Assembly (NCBI RefSeq): GCF_014202475.1
Contig: NZ_JACHGV010000005.1
Coordinates: 248,001-312,000 of the forward strand
From: Streptomyces paradoxus
GTDB lineage: Bacteria > Actinomycetota > Actinomycetes > Streptomycetales > Streptomycetaceae
Reading direction: 5' to 3'
DNA length: 64,000 bases
In this document: one piece after another, positions 32,245 through 40,564 of the stretch
How the letters are laid out: each line of letters begins with the position of its first letter
Position numbering within the stretch: position 1 is the stretch's first letter
The notes under the pieces: model-generated
Databases searched by the model: none
Seen by the model: the letters and a program-made list of their open reading frames with translations, nothing else
Told to the model about the DNA's origin: nothing
Made by a program: the position numbers and the translations under genes

Positions 32245-33747
32245 TCACCCGCCCGCATAGCGCTCGCGCAGCTTGTACTTCAGCACCTTCCGCAGGGTCT
32301 CGCCCCGCGGAAGGGCGTCCACCACCTCCAGCCGCTCCGGCAGCTTGTGCACCGACAGTCCCTCGGTGCGCAGGAAGGCGGTCACGGCCGCGAGCGTCAA
32401 CACCTCGGCCCCCGGCGGCTGTTCCACCACCGCGCACACCAGCTCCCCGCGCGCCGCGTCCGGCAGCCCGATCACCGCCACGTCCCCGACCGCCGGATGC
32501 CGGTGCAGCAGGTCCTCGATCTCCTGGGCCGAGATGTTCTCGCCCTTGCGGATGATCACGTCCTTCAGCCGGCCGGTGAGGACCAGGTGCCCGGTCTCCG
32601 TCAGGCGCCCGAGGTCGCCGGTGCGCAGGAACCCCTCCTCGTCGAAGGCCTCCGCCGTCTGCCCCGGGTCGAGATACCCCTGGCACACGGCCTCGCCGCG
32701 CAGCCGCACCTCCCCGTCCACGATCCGGATCTCCATCCCCTCCGGAGGCCGCCCCTCGGTCGTCGCCAGCAGCTCGGGGGTGTCGTCCGGCGCCCCCATG
32801 GTGATCATCGGCACCTCGGTCATGCCGTACCCGTGGGTGAGCTGCACGCCCATCTCGCGCACGACGGCGTGGTACAGCTCCGGCGGCTTGGGCGCCCCGC
32901 CGCCCGCCAGCAGCCGCAGCGACGGCACCACCGGCTCTCCCGGCCGCTTGGCCTGCTCCGCCAGGAACATCGAGTAGAACGCCGTCGACCCGCCCGCCAT
33001 CGTCACCCCGTGCGCGCGGTACTCCTCCAGTGCGTCCGGCAGGGCGAACTGCTCGAACAGCACCGCCGGGAAGCCGTACAGCAGCAGCATCACCGTGTAG
33101 TCGGGTCCGCCGATGTGGGCGTACGGGAAGGCGATCGACCCCACGTCGTCCGCCGAGGGGCGCAGCGCATGCGCCAGGCAGGAACCGCCCGCGAGCAGCG
33201 AACGGTCCGTGTGCAGGACGCCCTTGGGGTCGGAGGTCGTGCCGGACGTCCAGTAGATCCAGCGGACGGCGGTGCCGTCGCGGGGCGGGGGCGGCAGGAG
33301 GGACGGATCGCCCTCGGGCAGGTCGTCGTAGGCCTCGAAGACGCCCCTCGCGCCCAGCCGACGGGCCATCTCGCCGTGGTCGAAGCCGCGCCAGGTGCCC
33401 GGCACCGCGAAGAACTCCGCCTTGGACTCGCGCAGTGCGAAGCCGACCTCGCGGTCCCGGTAGAAGGGGATGACCGGCGTCTGCACGGCGCCGAGGCGGG
33501 CCAGAGCGAAGGACAGCACGGCCGTCTCGATACGGGTGGGCAGCTGCCAGGCGACCACTGTGCCGGGGCGTACGCCCATGCCGTACAGCCCGGCCGCGAC
33601 CCGCTCGGCGCGAGCGCGCAGTTCCTCGAAGGTGAGGGTGCGGCCGTCCTGGAGGAAGAGCGGCCGGCCGGGGGTGAGGGCGGCCCGGCGGGTGACCAGC
33701 TCCCACAGGGTGCGGGACGAACTCAGGGCGTGCGGGGTCTCGTTCAC
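32245..33747 (-). CDS. AMP-dependent acyl-CoA synthetase
   Basis: A 500-residue ANL ligase with YWTSGTTSDPKG, GYGMTEVP, RTGDLGRL and a C-terminal lysine in ETLRKVLKYK. It is most like cyclohexanecarboxylate-CoA ligase/FadD-type enzymes of actinobacteria. It probably activates the carboxylic acid entering the island pathway. GTG 33747 follows AGGGGG. It is divergent from the amidohydrolase gene, and the shared 90-bp gap contains a regulon palindrome at 33793-33811. Confidence 0.88.
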   Translation of the reverse strand: MNETPHALSSSRTLWELVTRRAALTPGRPLFLQDGRTLTFEELRARAERVAAGLYGMGVRPGTVVAWQLPTRIETAVLSFALARLGAVQTPVIPFYRDREVGFALRESKAEFFAVPGTWRGFDHGEMARRLGARGVFEAYDDLPEGDPSLLPPPPRDGTAVRWIYWTSGTTSDPKGVLHTDRSLLAGGSCLAHALRPSADDVGSIAFPYAHIGGPDYTVMLLLYGFPAVLFEQFALPDALEEYRAHGVTMAGGSTAFYSMFLAEQAKRPGEPVVPSLRLLAGGGAPKPPELYHAVVREMGVQLTHGYGMTEVPMITMGAPDDTPELLATTEGRPPEGMEIRIVDGEVRLRGEAVCQGYLDPGQTAEAFDEEGFLRTGDLGRLTETGHLVLTGRLKDVIIRKGENISAQEIEDLLHRHPAVGDVAVIGLPDAARGELVCAVVEQPPGAEVLTLAAVTAFLRTEGLSVHKLPERLEVVDALPRGETLRKVLKYKLRERYAGG

Positions 33748-33792
33748 GACTGCCCCCTGCTGCTTGGCTGACGGGTCGTCAGGTGGGATGCT

Positions 33793-33811
33793 ATCTGACG
33801 CTGCATCAGAT
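33793..33811. promoter_or_regulatory. Island operator 1: ATCTGACGCTGCATCAGAT
   Basis: A 19-bp palindrome (ATCTGA paired with TCAGAT) between the divergent acyl-CoA synthetase and amidohydrolase genes. It is one of nine copies of the consensus AWCTGACGNNNCGTCAGAT in the island. Confidence 0.75.
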
Positions 33812-33836
33812 AAGTACCGTCCGGCGGAGGGGACCC

Positions 33837-35033
33837 ATGGCGACCGAACTGCCCCGCATCATCAGCGTCGACGACCACGTGATCGAGCCCGCCCACCTCT
33901 TCGACACCTGGCTGCCGGCCAAGTACCGCGAGCGCGGCCCGAGGCCCCTGACCGCCGGGATCGGTGAACTCGCCTACGTCGGCGGCAAGTACCGGATCAC
34001 CATGGACCCCGACGGCCAGCCCACCGACTGGTGGATCTACGAGGACCTGAAGTTCCCGTACAAGCGCAACATCGCCGCCGTCGGCTTCGACCGGGACGCG
34101 ATGACCCTGGAGGGCATCACCCGCGAGGAGATGCGGCCCGGCTGCTGGGACCCGAAGGAACGCCTGAAGGACATGGACCTCAACCACGTCGAGGCGAGCC
34201 TCTGCTTCCCCAGCTTCCCGCGCTTCTGCGGCCAGACCTTCGCCGAGGCGCACGACAAGGAGGTCGCCCTCGCCTGCGTGCGCGCCTACAACGACTGGAT
34301 GGTCGAGGAATGGTGCGGCGACAGCGGCGGGCGGCTCATCCCGCTGTGCCTCATCCCGCTGTGGGACATCGGCCTGGCCGTCGCGGAGATCCGCCGCAAC
34401 GCCGCGCGCGGGGTGCGGGCGGTGACCTTCTCGGAGATCCCCACCCACCTCGGGCTGCCGTCCATCCACTCCGGCTACTGGGACCCGTTCTTCGCGGTCT
34501 GCCAGGACACCGGGACGGTCGTCAACATGCACATCGGGTCCTCGTCCCAGATGCCGGCCGCCTCCCCGGACGCGCCGCCCGCCGTCCAGGCCTCGCTCAG
34601 CTTCAACAACGCGATGGCCTCGATGATGGACTTCCTCTTCAGCGGGGTCCTGGTGAAATTCCCGCGCCTCAAACTCGCCTACTCCGAGGGCCAGATGGGC
34701 TGGATCCCGTACGCCCTGGAACGCGCCGACGACGTCTGGGAGGAGCACCGCGCCTGGGGCGGCGTCCGCGACACGATCCCCGAGCCGCCGTCGACGTACT
34801 ACTACCGGCAGATGTTCTGCTGCTTCTTCCGCGACCAGCACGGCGTGGCGTCGATCGACGTGGTCGGCCGGGACAACGCCACCTTCGAGACCGACTACCC
34901 GCACGTCGACTCGACCTTCCCGCACACCAAGGAGGTCGCCCTCGACCACGTCAAGGGCCTCGACGACGAGACGGTGTACAAGCTGATGCGGGGCAACGCC
35001 ATCCGGATGCTGGACCTGGACCTCGACCGCTGA
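33837..35033 (+). CDS. Amidohydrolase-family metal-dependent hydrolase
   Basis: A 398-residue TIM-barrel protein of the amidohydrolase 2 group (COG2159), which includes ACMS decarboxylase and several ring-cleaving hydrolases. SVDDHVIEPAHLFDTW gives the first metal ligands, with Asp in place of the first His as in a large actinobacterial subgroup. MHIGSSSQMP and FETDYPHVDSTFPHT contain later ligands. It may hydrolyse or decarboxylate a ring-derived CoA thioester or acid. GGAGGGG precedes ATG 33837. It overlaps the next gene by 1 nt (TGATG). Confidence 0.85.
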   Translation: MATELPRIISVDDHVIEPAHLFDTWLPAKYRERGPRPLTAGIGELAYVGGKYRITMDPDGQPTDWWIYEDLKFPYKRNIAAVGFDRDAMTLEGITREEMRPGCWDPKERLKDMDLNHVEASLCFPSFPRFCGQTFAEAHDKEVALACVRAYNDWMVEEWCGDSGGRLIPLCLIPLWDIGLAVAEIRRNAARGVRAVTFSEIPTHLGLPSIHSGYWDPFFAVCQDTGTVVNMHIGSSSQMPAASPDAPPAVQASLSFNNAMASMMDFLFSGVLVKFPRLKLAYSEGQMGWIPYALERADDVWEEHRAWGGVRDTIPEPPSTYYYRQMFCCFFRDQHGVASIDVVGRDNATFETDYPHVDSTFPHTKEVALDHVKGLDDETVYKLMRGNAIRMLDLDLDR

Positions 35034-36166
35034 TGGACCTGTCGTACACGCCCGAGGAGGAGGACTTCCGGGCCCGGCTGCGGGAATGGCTCGCGCGCAC
35101 GCTCCCCGGTCTCCCGCCCAGGCCCTCCCCCGGCGACTGGCCGGGGCGGCGGGCGTACGACCTCGGCTGGCAGCGCAGGCTGTACGAGGCCGGATACGCC
35201 GGCGTCCACTGGGACGCGACCCCGGGCGTCCGCCTGATCTTCCTGGAGGAGACCGAGAAGGCGGGAGCGCCCTATGTGGGGGCCGGCTTCGTGGGCCTGC
35301 TGCACGCCGGGCCGACCATCGCCGCCGAGGGCACGGACGCCCAGCGGGCGCGCTGGCTGCCGCCGATCCTGCGCGGCGAGGAGGTCTGGTGCCAGGGCTT
35401 CAGCGAGCCGGACGCCGGGTCCGACCTCGCGGCCCTGCGCACCCGCGCGTGGCGCGATGGCGACGACTACGTGGTGACCGGCTCCAAGATCTGGACCTCA
35501 CACGCCGAAGTCGCCGACTGGTGCGAGCTGTTGGTCCGCACCGATCCGGCCGCCCCGAAGCACCGGGGCATCACCTGGCTCGCCCTGCCCATGGACGCGC
35601 CCGGCATCACCGTACGGCCGCTGCGCACGCTCGCCGGGCCGGCCGAGTTCGCCGAGGTGTTCCTGGACGAGGTGCGGGTGCCGGTGGCGAACCGGGTTGG
35701 GGACGAGAACGACGGCTGGCGCGTGACCCTGGTGACGCTGTCCTTCGAGCGGGGCACGGCCTTCGCGGGCGAGGTCGTCGCCTGCCGGCGGGCTCTGGCC
35801 GAACTGGCCGTCGAGGCCCGCAAGAACGGCCGCTGGGACGACCCGGCCCTCAGACGCCGGCTGGGCAGACTCAACGCGGAGTTCCGGGCACTGTGGCGGC
35901 TCACGCAGTGGAACGTGAGCGCGGCGGAGGCCTCGGGCGGAGTACCGGGCGCGGGTGGCTCGGTCTTCAAGCTCCGTTACTCGCACGCCCGCCAGGAGCT
36001 CTACGACGCCGCCGCCGAGGTGCTGGGCCCGGACTGCCTCGACCTGGACCGGCCGTGGACCCCCGACCGCCTCTCTTCCCTGGCGTACACCATCGCGGCC
36101 GGCACCTCGCAGGTCCAGCACAGCATCATCGCCGAGCGCATCCTCGGCCTGCCGAAGGGACGGTGA
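35033..36166 (+). CDS. Acyl-CoA dehydrogenase, alpha-type subunit
   Basis: A 377-residue acyl-CoA dehydrogenase. CQGFSEPDAGSDLAALRTRA shapes the flavin and substrate site, TGSKIWTSHAEVADWC follows, and the C-terminus ends with SSLAYTIAAGTSQVQHSIIA then ERILGLPKG, the flavin-binding tail of FadE-type enzymes. The next gene encodes a short partner of the other sequence type. In steroid-degrading actinobacteria such adjacent pairs form alpha2beta2 heterotetramers acting on bulky ring-bearing acyl-CoAs, and I infer the same here. Confidence 0.88.
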   Translation: MDLSYTPEEEDFRARLREWLARTLPGLPPRPSPGDWPGRRAYDLGWQRRLYEAGYAGVHWDATPGVRLIFLEETEKAGAPYVGAGFVGLLHAGPTIAAEGTDAQRARWLPPILRGEEVWCQGFSEPDAGSDLAALRTRAWRDGDDYVVTGSKIWTSHAEVADWCELLVRTDPAAPKHRGITWLALPMDAPGITVRPLRTLAGPAEFAEVFLDEVRVPVANRVGDENDGWRVTLVTLSFERGTAFAGEVVACRRALAELAVEARKNGRWDDPALRRRLGRLNAEFRALWRLTQWNVSAAEASGGVPGAGGSVFKLRYSHARQELYDAAAEVLGPDCLDLDRPWTPDRLSSLAYTIAAGTSQVQHSIIAERILGLPKGR

Positions 36167-36172
36167 GGTGCC

Positions 36173-37105
36173 ATGCGGTTCAGGCTGACGGACGACCAGC
36201 GGGCGCTGCGGGTGGGGGTGCGCGAGGCCCTGGCACGGCAGTTCGACGGCCGGGCTCTGCGGGCGGCGGTGGAGGAGGCCGACGGGGGTGGTGCCGCCGG
36301 GGAGGGGACGGGGCGGGCGGTCGGGGCGCCGCGGCTCGGCCGGGGGCTGTGGCGGGCCCTCGGTGACCTGGGGTTCTTCGCGCTGCGGGTGCCGGAGGCG
36401 GACGGCGGGGTCGGACTCGGGCTGCCGGAGGCCGTGTTGGTGTTCGAGGAGGCGGGGCGGGCGTTGCTGCCCGGGCCGCTCGTCGCCACCCACCTCGCGG
36501 CCGGTGCCGTGCCGGGCGCGGCCACCGGGGAGACGGTGGTGGCGGCTGTGGACGGCGGGCTCGTGGAATGGCTGGCTGCGGCGGACGTCGTACGCGGGGA
36601 CAGCGCGGGGGCCGTGCCGCTGCGCTCGCTCGACCCGCTGACGCCCCTGCACCGCGTGCCCGCCGGGCGGCCCGCCTCCGGCACCGACCCCGTCGCGGTC
36701 CTGCTCACCGCCGCCGAGCAACTCGGCACGGCGACCCGTGTTTGCGAGCTGGCGGCGCAACACGCCCGGGCGCGCGAACAGTTCGGACGGCCCATCGGGG
36801 CCTTCCAGGCGGTGGCGCACCTGTGCGCGGGGATCCTGGTCCGGGCGGAGACGGCCCGCGCCGCCGTGTACGCGGCCGCCGTCACCGCCGACCCGGCCGA
36901 CATCGCCGCGGCCCGGATCCTCGCCGACGAGGCCGCCGTGCGCGGCGCCCGCGACTGTCTCCAGGTGCACGGAGGCATGGGCTTCACCTGGGAGTCCGAG
37001 GTCCATCTGCATCTGAAACGCGCATGGGTTCGAGCTCAGCGTGCGGGCGGCGTCACGGAGAGTGAGGAGATGCTCGCGGCGGCCCTGGCGTCCGAGACGG
37101 CCTGA
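36173..37105 (+). CDS. Acyl-CoA dehydrogenase, short beta-type subunit
   Basis: A 310-residue acyl-CoA dehydrogenase homologue, about 70-80 residues shorter than usual because the middle beta domain (around residues 100-160) is compressed. The C-terminal helices are normal: AREQFGRPIGAFQAVAHLCA and LQVHGGMGFTWESEVHLHLK. This is the pattern of beta subunits in heteromeric FadE enzymes. It starts 6 bp after the alpha-type gene and is surely co-expressed with it. Confidence 0.87.
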   Translation: MRFRLTDDQRALRVGVREALARQFDGRALRAAVEEADGGGAAGEGTGRAVGAPRLGRGLWRALGDLGFFALRVPEADGGVGLGLPEAVLVFEEAGRALLPGPLVATHLAAGAVPGAATGETVVAAVDGGLVEWLAAADVVRGDSAGAVPLRSLDPLTPLHRVPAGRPASGTDPVAVLLTAAEQLGTATRVCELAAQHARAREQFGRPIGAFQAVAHLCAGILVRAETARAAVYAAAVTADPADIAAARILADEAAVRGARDCLQVHGGMGFTWESEVHLHLKRAWVRAQRAGGVTESEEMLAAALASETA

Positions 37106-37533
37106 CGGGCCGTCTGGCTGCGGTGTCGCCACGACCACTCCCGGAGATGTCACGGATCGTGGCATACCGGAATCACGGAGCGTTGATATCGGCTTGTGTC
37201 CTCAGTGTGACTCGTTACGGCCTGGAGTCGATTGCCCGCTCCGGTACCTTGTGTCAAATGCGAGTGGCTCCGAGCGCAGTGCGACCCCGTGGCGCCGCCT
37301 GTTCGACTGCCCGCGGCGGGCGTCGCACAGTATGCCGCACGGGTACTCCTTCGCGCTGGAATATGCCCGAAGCGCTTGTTGACGTGACTGTACGTCAACC
37401 ATGCTGTCCCACAAGGGATTCACGTTCCGTGATCCTCGTCCCGGCCGTTGTTCTGGCCATGCAGAAAATGGCTACGATCGTGGCCCTCGTGAGGCGCGAG
37501 CCTAAGTGTCCGCCGGTTCGGATGGTGTGAGCG
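37106..37533. other. 428-bp intergenic region with palindrome
   Basis: No convincing gene is seen. The base composition is lower in GC than its surroundings, as for promoter DNA. The palindrome at 37378-37399 is the most striking element. The region presumably carries the promoter of the ATP-binding protein gene. Confidence 0.45.
37378..37399. promoter_or_regulatory. Perfect 8-bp inverted repeat, candidate operator
   Basis: GTTGACGT and ACGTCAAC flank a 6-base spacer, 135 bp before the ATP-binding protein gene. The TGACG half-site is shared with the island palindromes, but the spacing (6 instead of 3 between CG and CG) and the flanks differ, so it is probably a different operator. Confidence 0.45.
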
Positions 37534-38025
37534 GTGCAGGTGCTTCAAGTGCAGCTGGAGATCCGGCCCGACCCCGCAGAAGTGGGGCGGGCCCGGCGGT
37601 GGGCCCGCTCCCGCCTGGCCGGGTCCGGCATACAGGCCGACGAACCCCTTGCCGAGACACTGATCCTGCTCGTCTCCGAGCTCGTCACCAACGCCGTGGT
37701 GCACACCGGCCGCCCCGCCGTCCTGCGGCTGTCCCTGCCGCACGTGGTGACGGAGGAGGCCACGGTCCGTCTGGAGGTCGCGGACGGCAGCGGCCGGGCC
37801 CCCGTGCCCCGGTGCGCCGGCGACGACGCGACCGGCGGCCGGGGCCTGGCGCTCGTCGACGGCCTCGCCGACCGCTGGGGCTGGAGCGTGGAGGCCACCG
37901 GCAAGCGCATCTGGTGCGAGGTGGACCGGTGCGCGAAGTCCCCGGACCTCACGGCGTCGTGCGGAGGGGGCGCGGTGGCGTGCGGCGGGGCGGCTTTCGA
38001 GGGCCTGGCGTACGAAGCGGTGTAG
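37534..38025 (+). CDS. ATP-binding protein, RsbW-like anti-sigma/serine kinase
   Basis: A 163-residue HATPase_c_2 protein. The N box is ETLILLVSELVTNAVVHTG, and the G boxes are VADGSGRAPVPR and GGRGLALVDGLADRWG. Streptomyces has dozens of these small kinases; they act with STAS antagonists in partner-switching regulation or as orphan regulators. The C-terminal 35 residues are Cys/Gly-rich and poorly conserved. The start is GTG 37534 with a weak ribosome-binding site. It interrupts the catabolic island and has no obvious role in it. Confidence 0.82.
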   Translation: MQVLQVQLEIRPDPAEVGRARRWARSRLAGSGIQADEPLAETLILLVSELVTNAVVHTGRPAVLRLSLPHVVTEEATVRLEVADGSGRAPVPRCAGDDATGGRGLALVDGLADRWGWSVEATGKRIWCEVDRCAKSPDLTASCGGGAVACGGAAFEGLAYEAV

Positions 38026-38492
38026 CGCCGCCGCCCTTCCGGCCGGGTGTGGTGTACGGCGGCACATGCCGCGGGTTCGTGCGGCGGGGCCGGGGCACGG
38101 GTGCACGGCGGGCCGGCCGGTTCCGTCAGGGCATGCGGCGATGCGCCGGGACGTGCTTCCGTGCGCGCCCACGGCAAAAGCCGCCTAAGCGACATTTCTC
38201 CGAACTCCTGTTGACCCGTCGTGACCGTTTGCTCACGCTGGTGGGCAGCGATTCGCCGTGAGGGGACGGCGGGGGCCGCGGTGGACGGCGGCCCTCGGCG
38301 AGTGTGAGTCGTGATTCGGCGTCGGCTCCCTACAGGGGCGGGGAGTCGGGGCGGGAGCGCCGGAGTCGGGTGGCGGCGCGCGCTGCCGTGCTCGGGGCGA
38401 GCAGCGCGGCGCCGCCATCCAGCTGCAGCGGATGGCGGCCCGGCCGTGCCGGTGTGCCGGGCGTCCGGCGGGCGGGTCCCGGACCCGCGGGC
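38026..38492. other. 467-bp region without a recognised gene
   Basis: It lies between the ATP-binding protein gene and the convergent cyclase gene. A 42-codon ORF beginning at 38132 (MRRCAGTCFRARPRQKPPKR...) has no proper ribosome-binding site and no recognised relatives. GTGA-8-TCAC at about 38219-38234 is a minor inverted repeat. I see no further structure. Confidence 0.35.
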
Positions 38493-39419
38493 CTACAGGA
38501 CGGCGACGGGAGCCACCGGAGAGCCGGTCGCCCCGGTGAACGGCTCAGGGGTCGCCGTCAGCAGGAACGCGTACCGGCCCGCTTCTCCACAGGCTGTGGA
38601 CAACTCTTCGAGATTCCAGTTCTGGCCCTGTGGCATGCCCATCTCCACGAGGTCGAGGGCGTGCACCGGCAGCCAGAGGTCCTCCACCTCCGGGGGGAAC
38701 ACCTCGAAGGTCAGGGTGTCGTTGGCGACGGCCGCGACATCGCGCGCGTGGAACCACTCCGGCGTGCGGATCGACAGCCCCGGTGACGGATACGCGTAAC
38801 CGTGCCGGTCCCCGGCCAGGCAGGCCTGGATCTGCCCGGTCCGCACGAGCACGACGTCGCCGGCCCGCACCCGCGTGCCGGCCAGTTCCTCGGCGGCGTC
38901 CAGGTCCTCGGGCGTGACGGCGTACCCGCCGTCGAGCCGGTCCGTGCCGCGGACCCGGGCGACGTCCAGCAGCACCCCGCGCGAGACGACGTGCCGGACC
39001 GTGCCGATGCCGCTGAACTCGGCGCCGCCGTGCGCGGTGACGGTGCGGGCGGGACGGCCGTTGTAGAGCCGGCCCGAGTGCGAGACGTGGGGCAGGGCGT
39101 CCCAATGGGTGGCCGCCTGGAGCCCCATGGTCACGACGTCGTCGCTGCATGCGACCGTGCCCGGGCCGAAGATCTCCTGGTTGATCTGCACCATGGTGTG
39201 CAGGGGGTTCACCCGGCCGGGGATCATCCCGGTCTGCACGCCGTCCTGCTGGAGGGGGAGCGCGAGCGGGACGCGGCGGCCGGTGCGGACGGTCGCCGCG
39301 GCCTGCCTGACGACCTCGTCGGTGATCAGGTTCAGGGTGCCGATCTCGTCGCCGGATCCCCAACGGCCCCAGTTGTTCACGCGCTTGGCGATGTCGTGGA
39401 ACGCGTCCGGCAGCGACAT
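38493..39419 (-). CDS. Cyclase-family protein (kynurenine-formamidase-like hydrolase)
   Basis: A 308-residue metal-dependent hydrolase of the cyclase family (PF04199), related to kynurenine formamidase and to enzymes that open ring amides or lactones. THWDALPHVSHSGRLYNG carries the metal-binding HxxxxxH/D set. GVLLDVARVRG and DVVLVRTGQIQACLAG are further conserved strands. In the island it may hydrolyse a lactone or cyclic intermediate. It is divergent from the SDR gene across two regulon palindromes. Confidence 0.85.
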   Translation of the reverse strand: MSLPDAFHDIAKRVNNWGRWGSGDEIGTLNLITDEVVRQAAATVRTGRRVPLALPLQQDGVQTGMIPGRVNPLHTMVQINQEIFGPGTVACSDDVVTMGLQAATHWDALPHVSHSGRLYNGRPARTVTAHGGAEFSGIGTVRHVVSRGVLLDVARVRGTDRLDGGYAVTPEDLDAAEELAGTRVRAGDVVLVRTGQIQACLAGDRHGYAYPSPGLSIRTPEWFHARDVAAVANDTLTFEVFPPEVEDLWLPVHALDLVEMGMPQGQNWNLEELSTACGEAGRYAFLLTATPEPFTGATGSPVAPVAVL

Positions 39420-39447
39420 GAGTCCTCCCCGGGGCTTGTCTTCCCGT

Positions 39448-39466
39448 ATCTGACGGGTCGTAGAAT
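39448..39466. promoter_or_regulatory. Island operator 2 (degenerate): ATCTGACGGGTCGTAGAAT
   Basis: The left half matches the consensus exactly; the right half (CGTAGAAT) has two changes. It is closest to the cyclase-family gene start and 32 bp centre-to-centre from operator 3. Confidence 0.55.
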
Positions 39467-39479
39467 TCGGGAAACGAGA

Positions 39480-39498
39480 ATCTAACGGTCCGTCAGAA
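39480..39498. promoter_or_regulatory. Island operator 3: ATCTAACGGTCCGTCAGAA
   Basis: It has two changes from the consensus and lies 25 bp before the SDR start codon. With operator 2 it covers the divergent promoter region. Confidence 0.65.
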
Positions 39499-39523
39499 AC
39501 CGTGGGACGGGAAGGGGCCGGGC

Positions 39524-40438
39524 GTGGGGAACTTCTTGGCAGGCAAGGTCGTCGCCGTCACGGGTGCCGGGCGGGGCATCGGCCGGGCGGTCGCGCTCGC
39601 GGCGGCGGCCGAGGGAGCGAAGGTCGTCGTCAACGACTACGGCGTCTCGGTCGACGGCGCGTCACCGGCCAGCGAGGTCGCCCAGGCCGTGGTCAAGGAG
39701 ATCGAGGCGGCGGGCGGCGAGGCGGTGGCCGTCGCCGACGACATCTCCACGATGGCGGGCGGGCAGCGGGTCGTCGACGTGGCGCTGGCGTCGTACGGGC
39801 GGCTGGACGGTGTGGTCTGCGTGGCCGGGATCCTGCGCGAGCGGATGCTGTTCAACATGACCGAGGAGGAGTGGGACCCGGTCGTCGCGACGCATCTGAA
39901 GGGCACGTTCACGGTGTTCCGGGCGGCCTCCGCGGTCATGCGGAAGCAGCGGTCCGGGACGCTGATCGGCTTCACCAGCGGCAACCACCAGGGGTCCGTC
40001 TCCCAGGCCAACTACAGCGCCGCGAAGGGCGGGATCATCTCCCTGGTGCGCAGCGCCGCGCTCGGGCTGCACAAGTACGGGGTGACCGCGAACGCGGTGG
40101 CGCCGGTCGCGCGGACCCGGATGTCGGCCGGGGTGCCGATGGAACTGGCCGAGATCGGGGAGCCGGAGGACGTCGCCGCGCTGGTGGTGTACCTGCTGTC
40201 CGACGCGGCCTCCCGGGAGGGGATCACCGGGCAGGTGTACACGGTGGCCGGGGCGAAGATCGCGGTGTGGGCGCAGCCGAGGGAGGTGCGTGCCGCGTAT
40301 GCCTCCGGCGGATGGACCGTGGATCGGATCGCGGAGTTTCTGCCCGGGTCGGTGGGGGTGGATCCGATGCCGTTGCTGGAGCGGGTGCGGGAGATGGAGA
40401 GGGCGGCGGGTCGGGGGGAGCGGCCGAACGCCCAGTAG
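39524..40438 (+). CDS. Short-chain dehydrogenase/reductase, hydroxyacyl-CoA type
   Basis: A 304-residue SDR. The cofactor motif is TGAGRGIGRAVAL, followed by NDYGVSVDG as in the dehydrogenase part of peroxisomal multifunctional enzyme type 2 (17beta-HSD4). The active site is FTSGNHQGSVSQANYSAAKG with Ser, Tyr and Lys in place. It likely oxidises a 3-hydroxyacyl-CoA of a branched or ring-bearing substrate. About 50 C-terminal residues extend beyond a minimal SDR. The start is GTG 39524 behind GAAGGGG. Confidence 0.87.
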   Translation: MGNFLAGKVVAVTGAGRGIGRAVALAAAAEGAKVVVNDYGVSVDGASPASEVAQAVVKEIEAAGGEAVAVADDISTMAGGQRVVDVALASYGRLDGVVCVAGILRERMLFNMTEEEWDPVVATHLKGTFTVFRAASAVMRKQRSGTLIGFTSGNHQGSVSQANYSAAKGGIISLVRSAALGLHKYGVTANAVAPVARTRMSAGVPMELAEIGEPEDVAALVVYLLSDAASREGITGQVYTVAGAKIAVWAQPREVRAAYASGGWTVDRIAEFLPGSVGVDPMPLLERVREMERAAGRGERPNAQ

Positions 40439-40460
40439 CTCGGGTGGCGGGGTGGTTTGG

Positions 40461-40510
40461 CGGGTGCGGGTGGAGTGTGGTCGTTCGCGCAGTTCCCCGC
40501 GCCCCTGAGG
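40461..40510 (-). repeat. Dispersed intergenic repeat, copy 4
   Basis: This lies between the SDR and acyl-CoA dehydrogenase genes of the island. On the minus strand it has the unchanged core GGGGCGCGGGGAACTGCGCG followed by AACGACCACA and CACCCGCACCCG. It separates two genes that are otherwise in one direction. Confidence 0.8.
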
Positions 40511-40564
40511 GGGGTTGCCCCGCTGCCCATGCGCAAGTACCTGGCCAATCTAAGGCGGTCAAGA

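Noticed and set aside
38132..38261. Small ORF of 42 codons between the ATP-binding and cyclase genes.
   Set aside because: Poor ribosome-binding site, no recognised relatives and Arg-rich composition.
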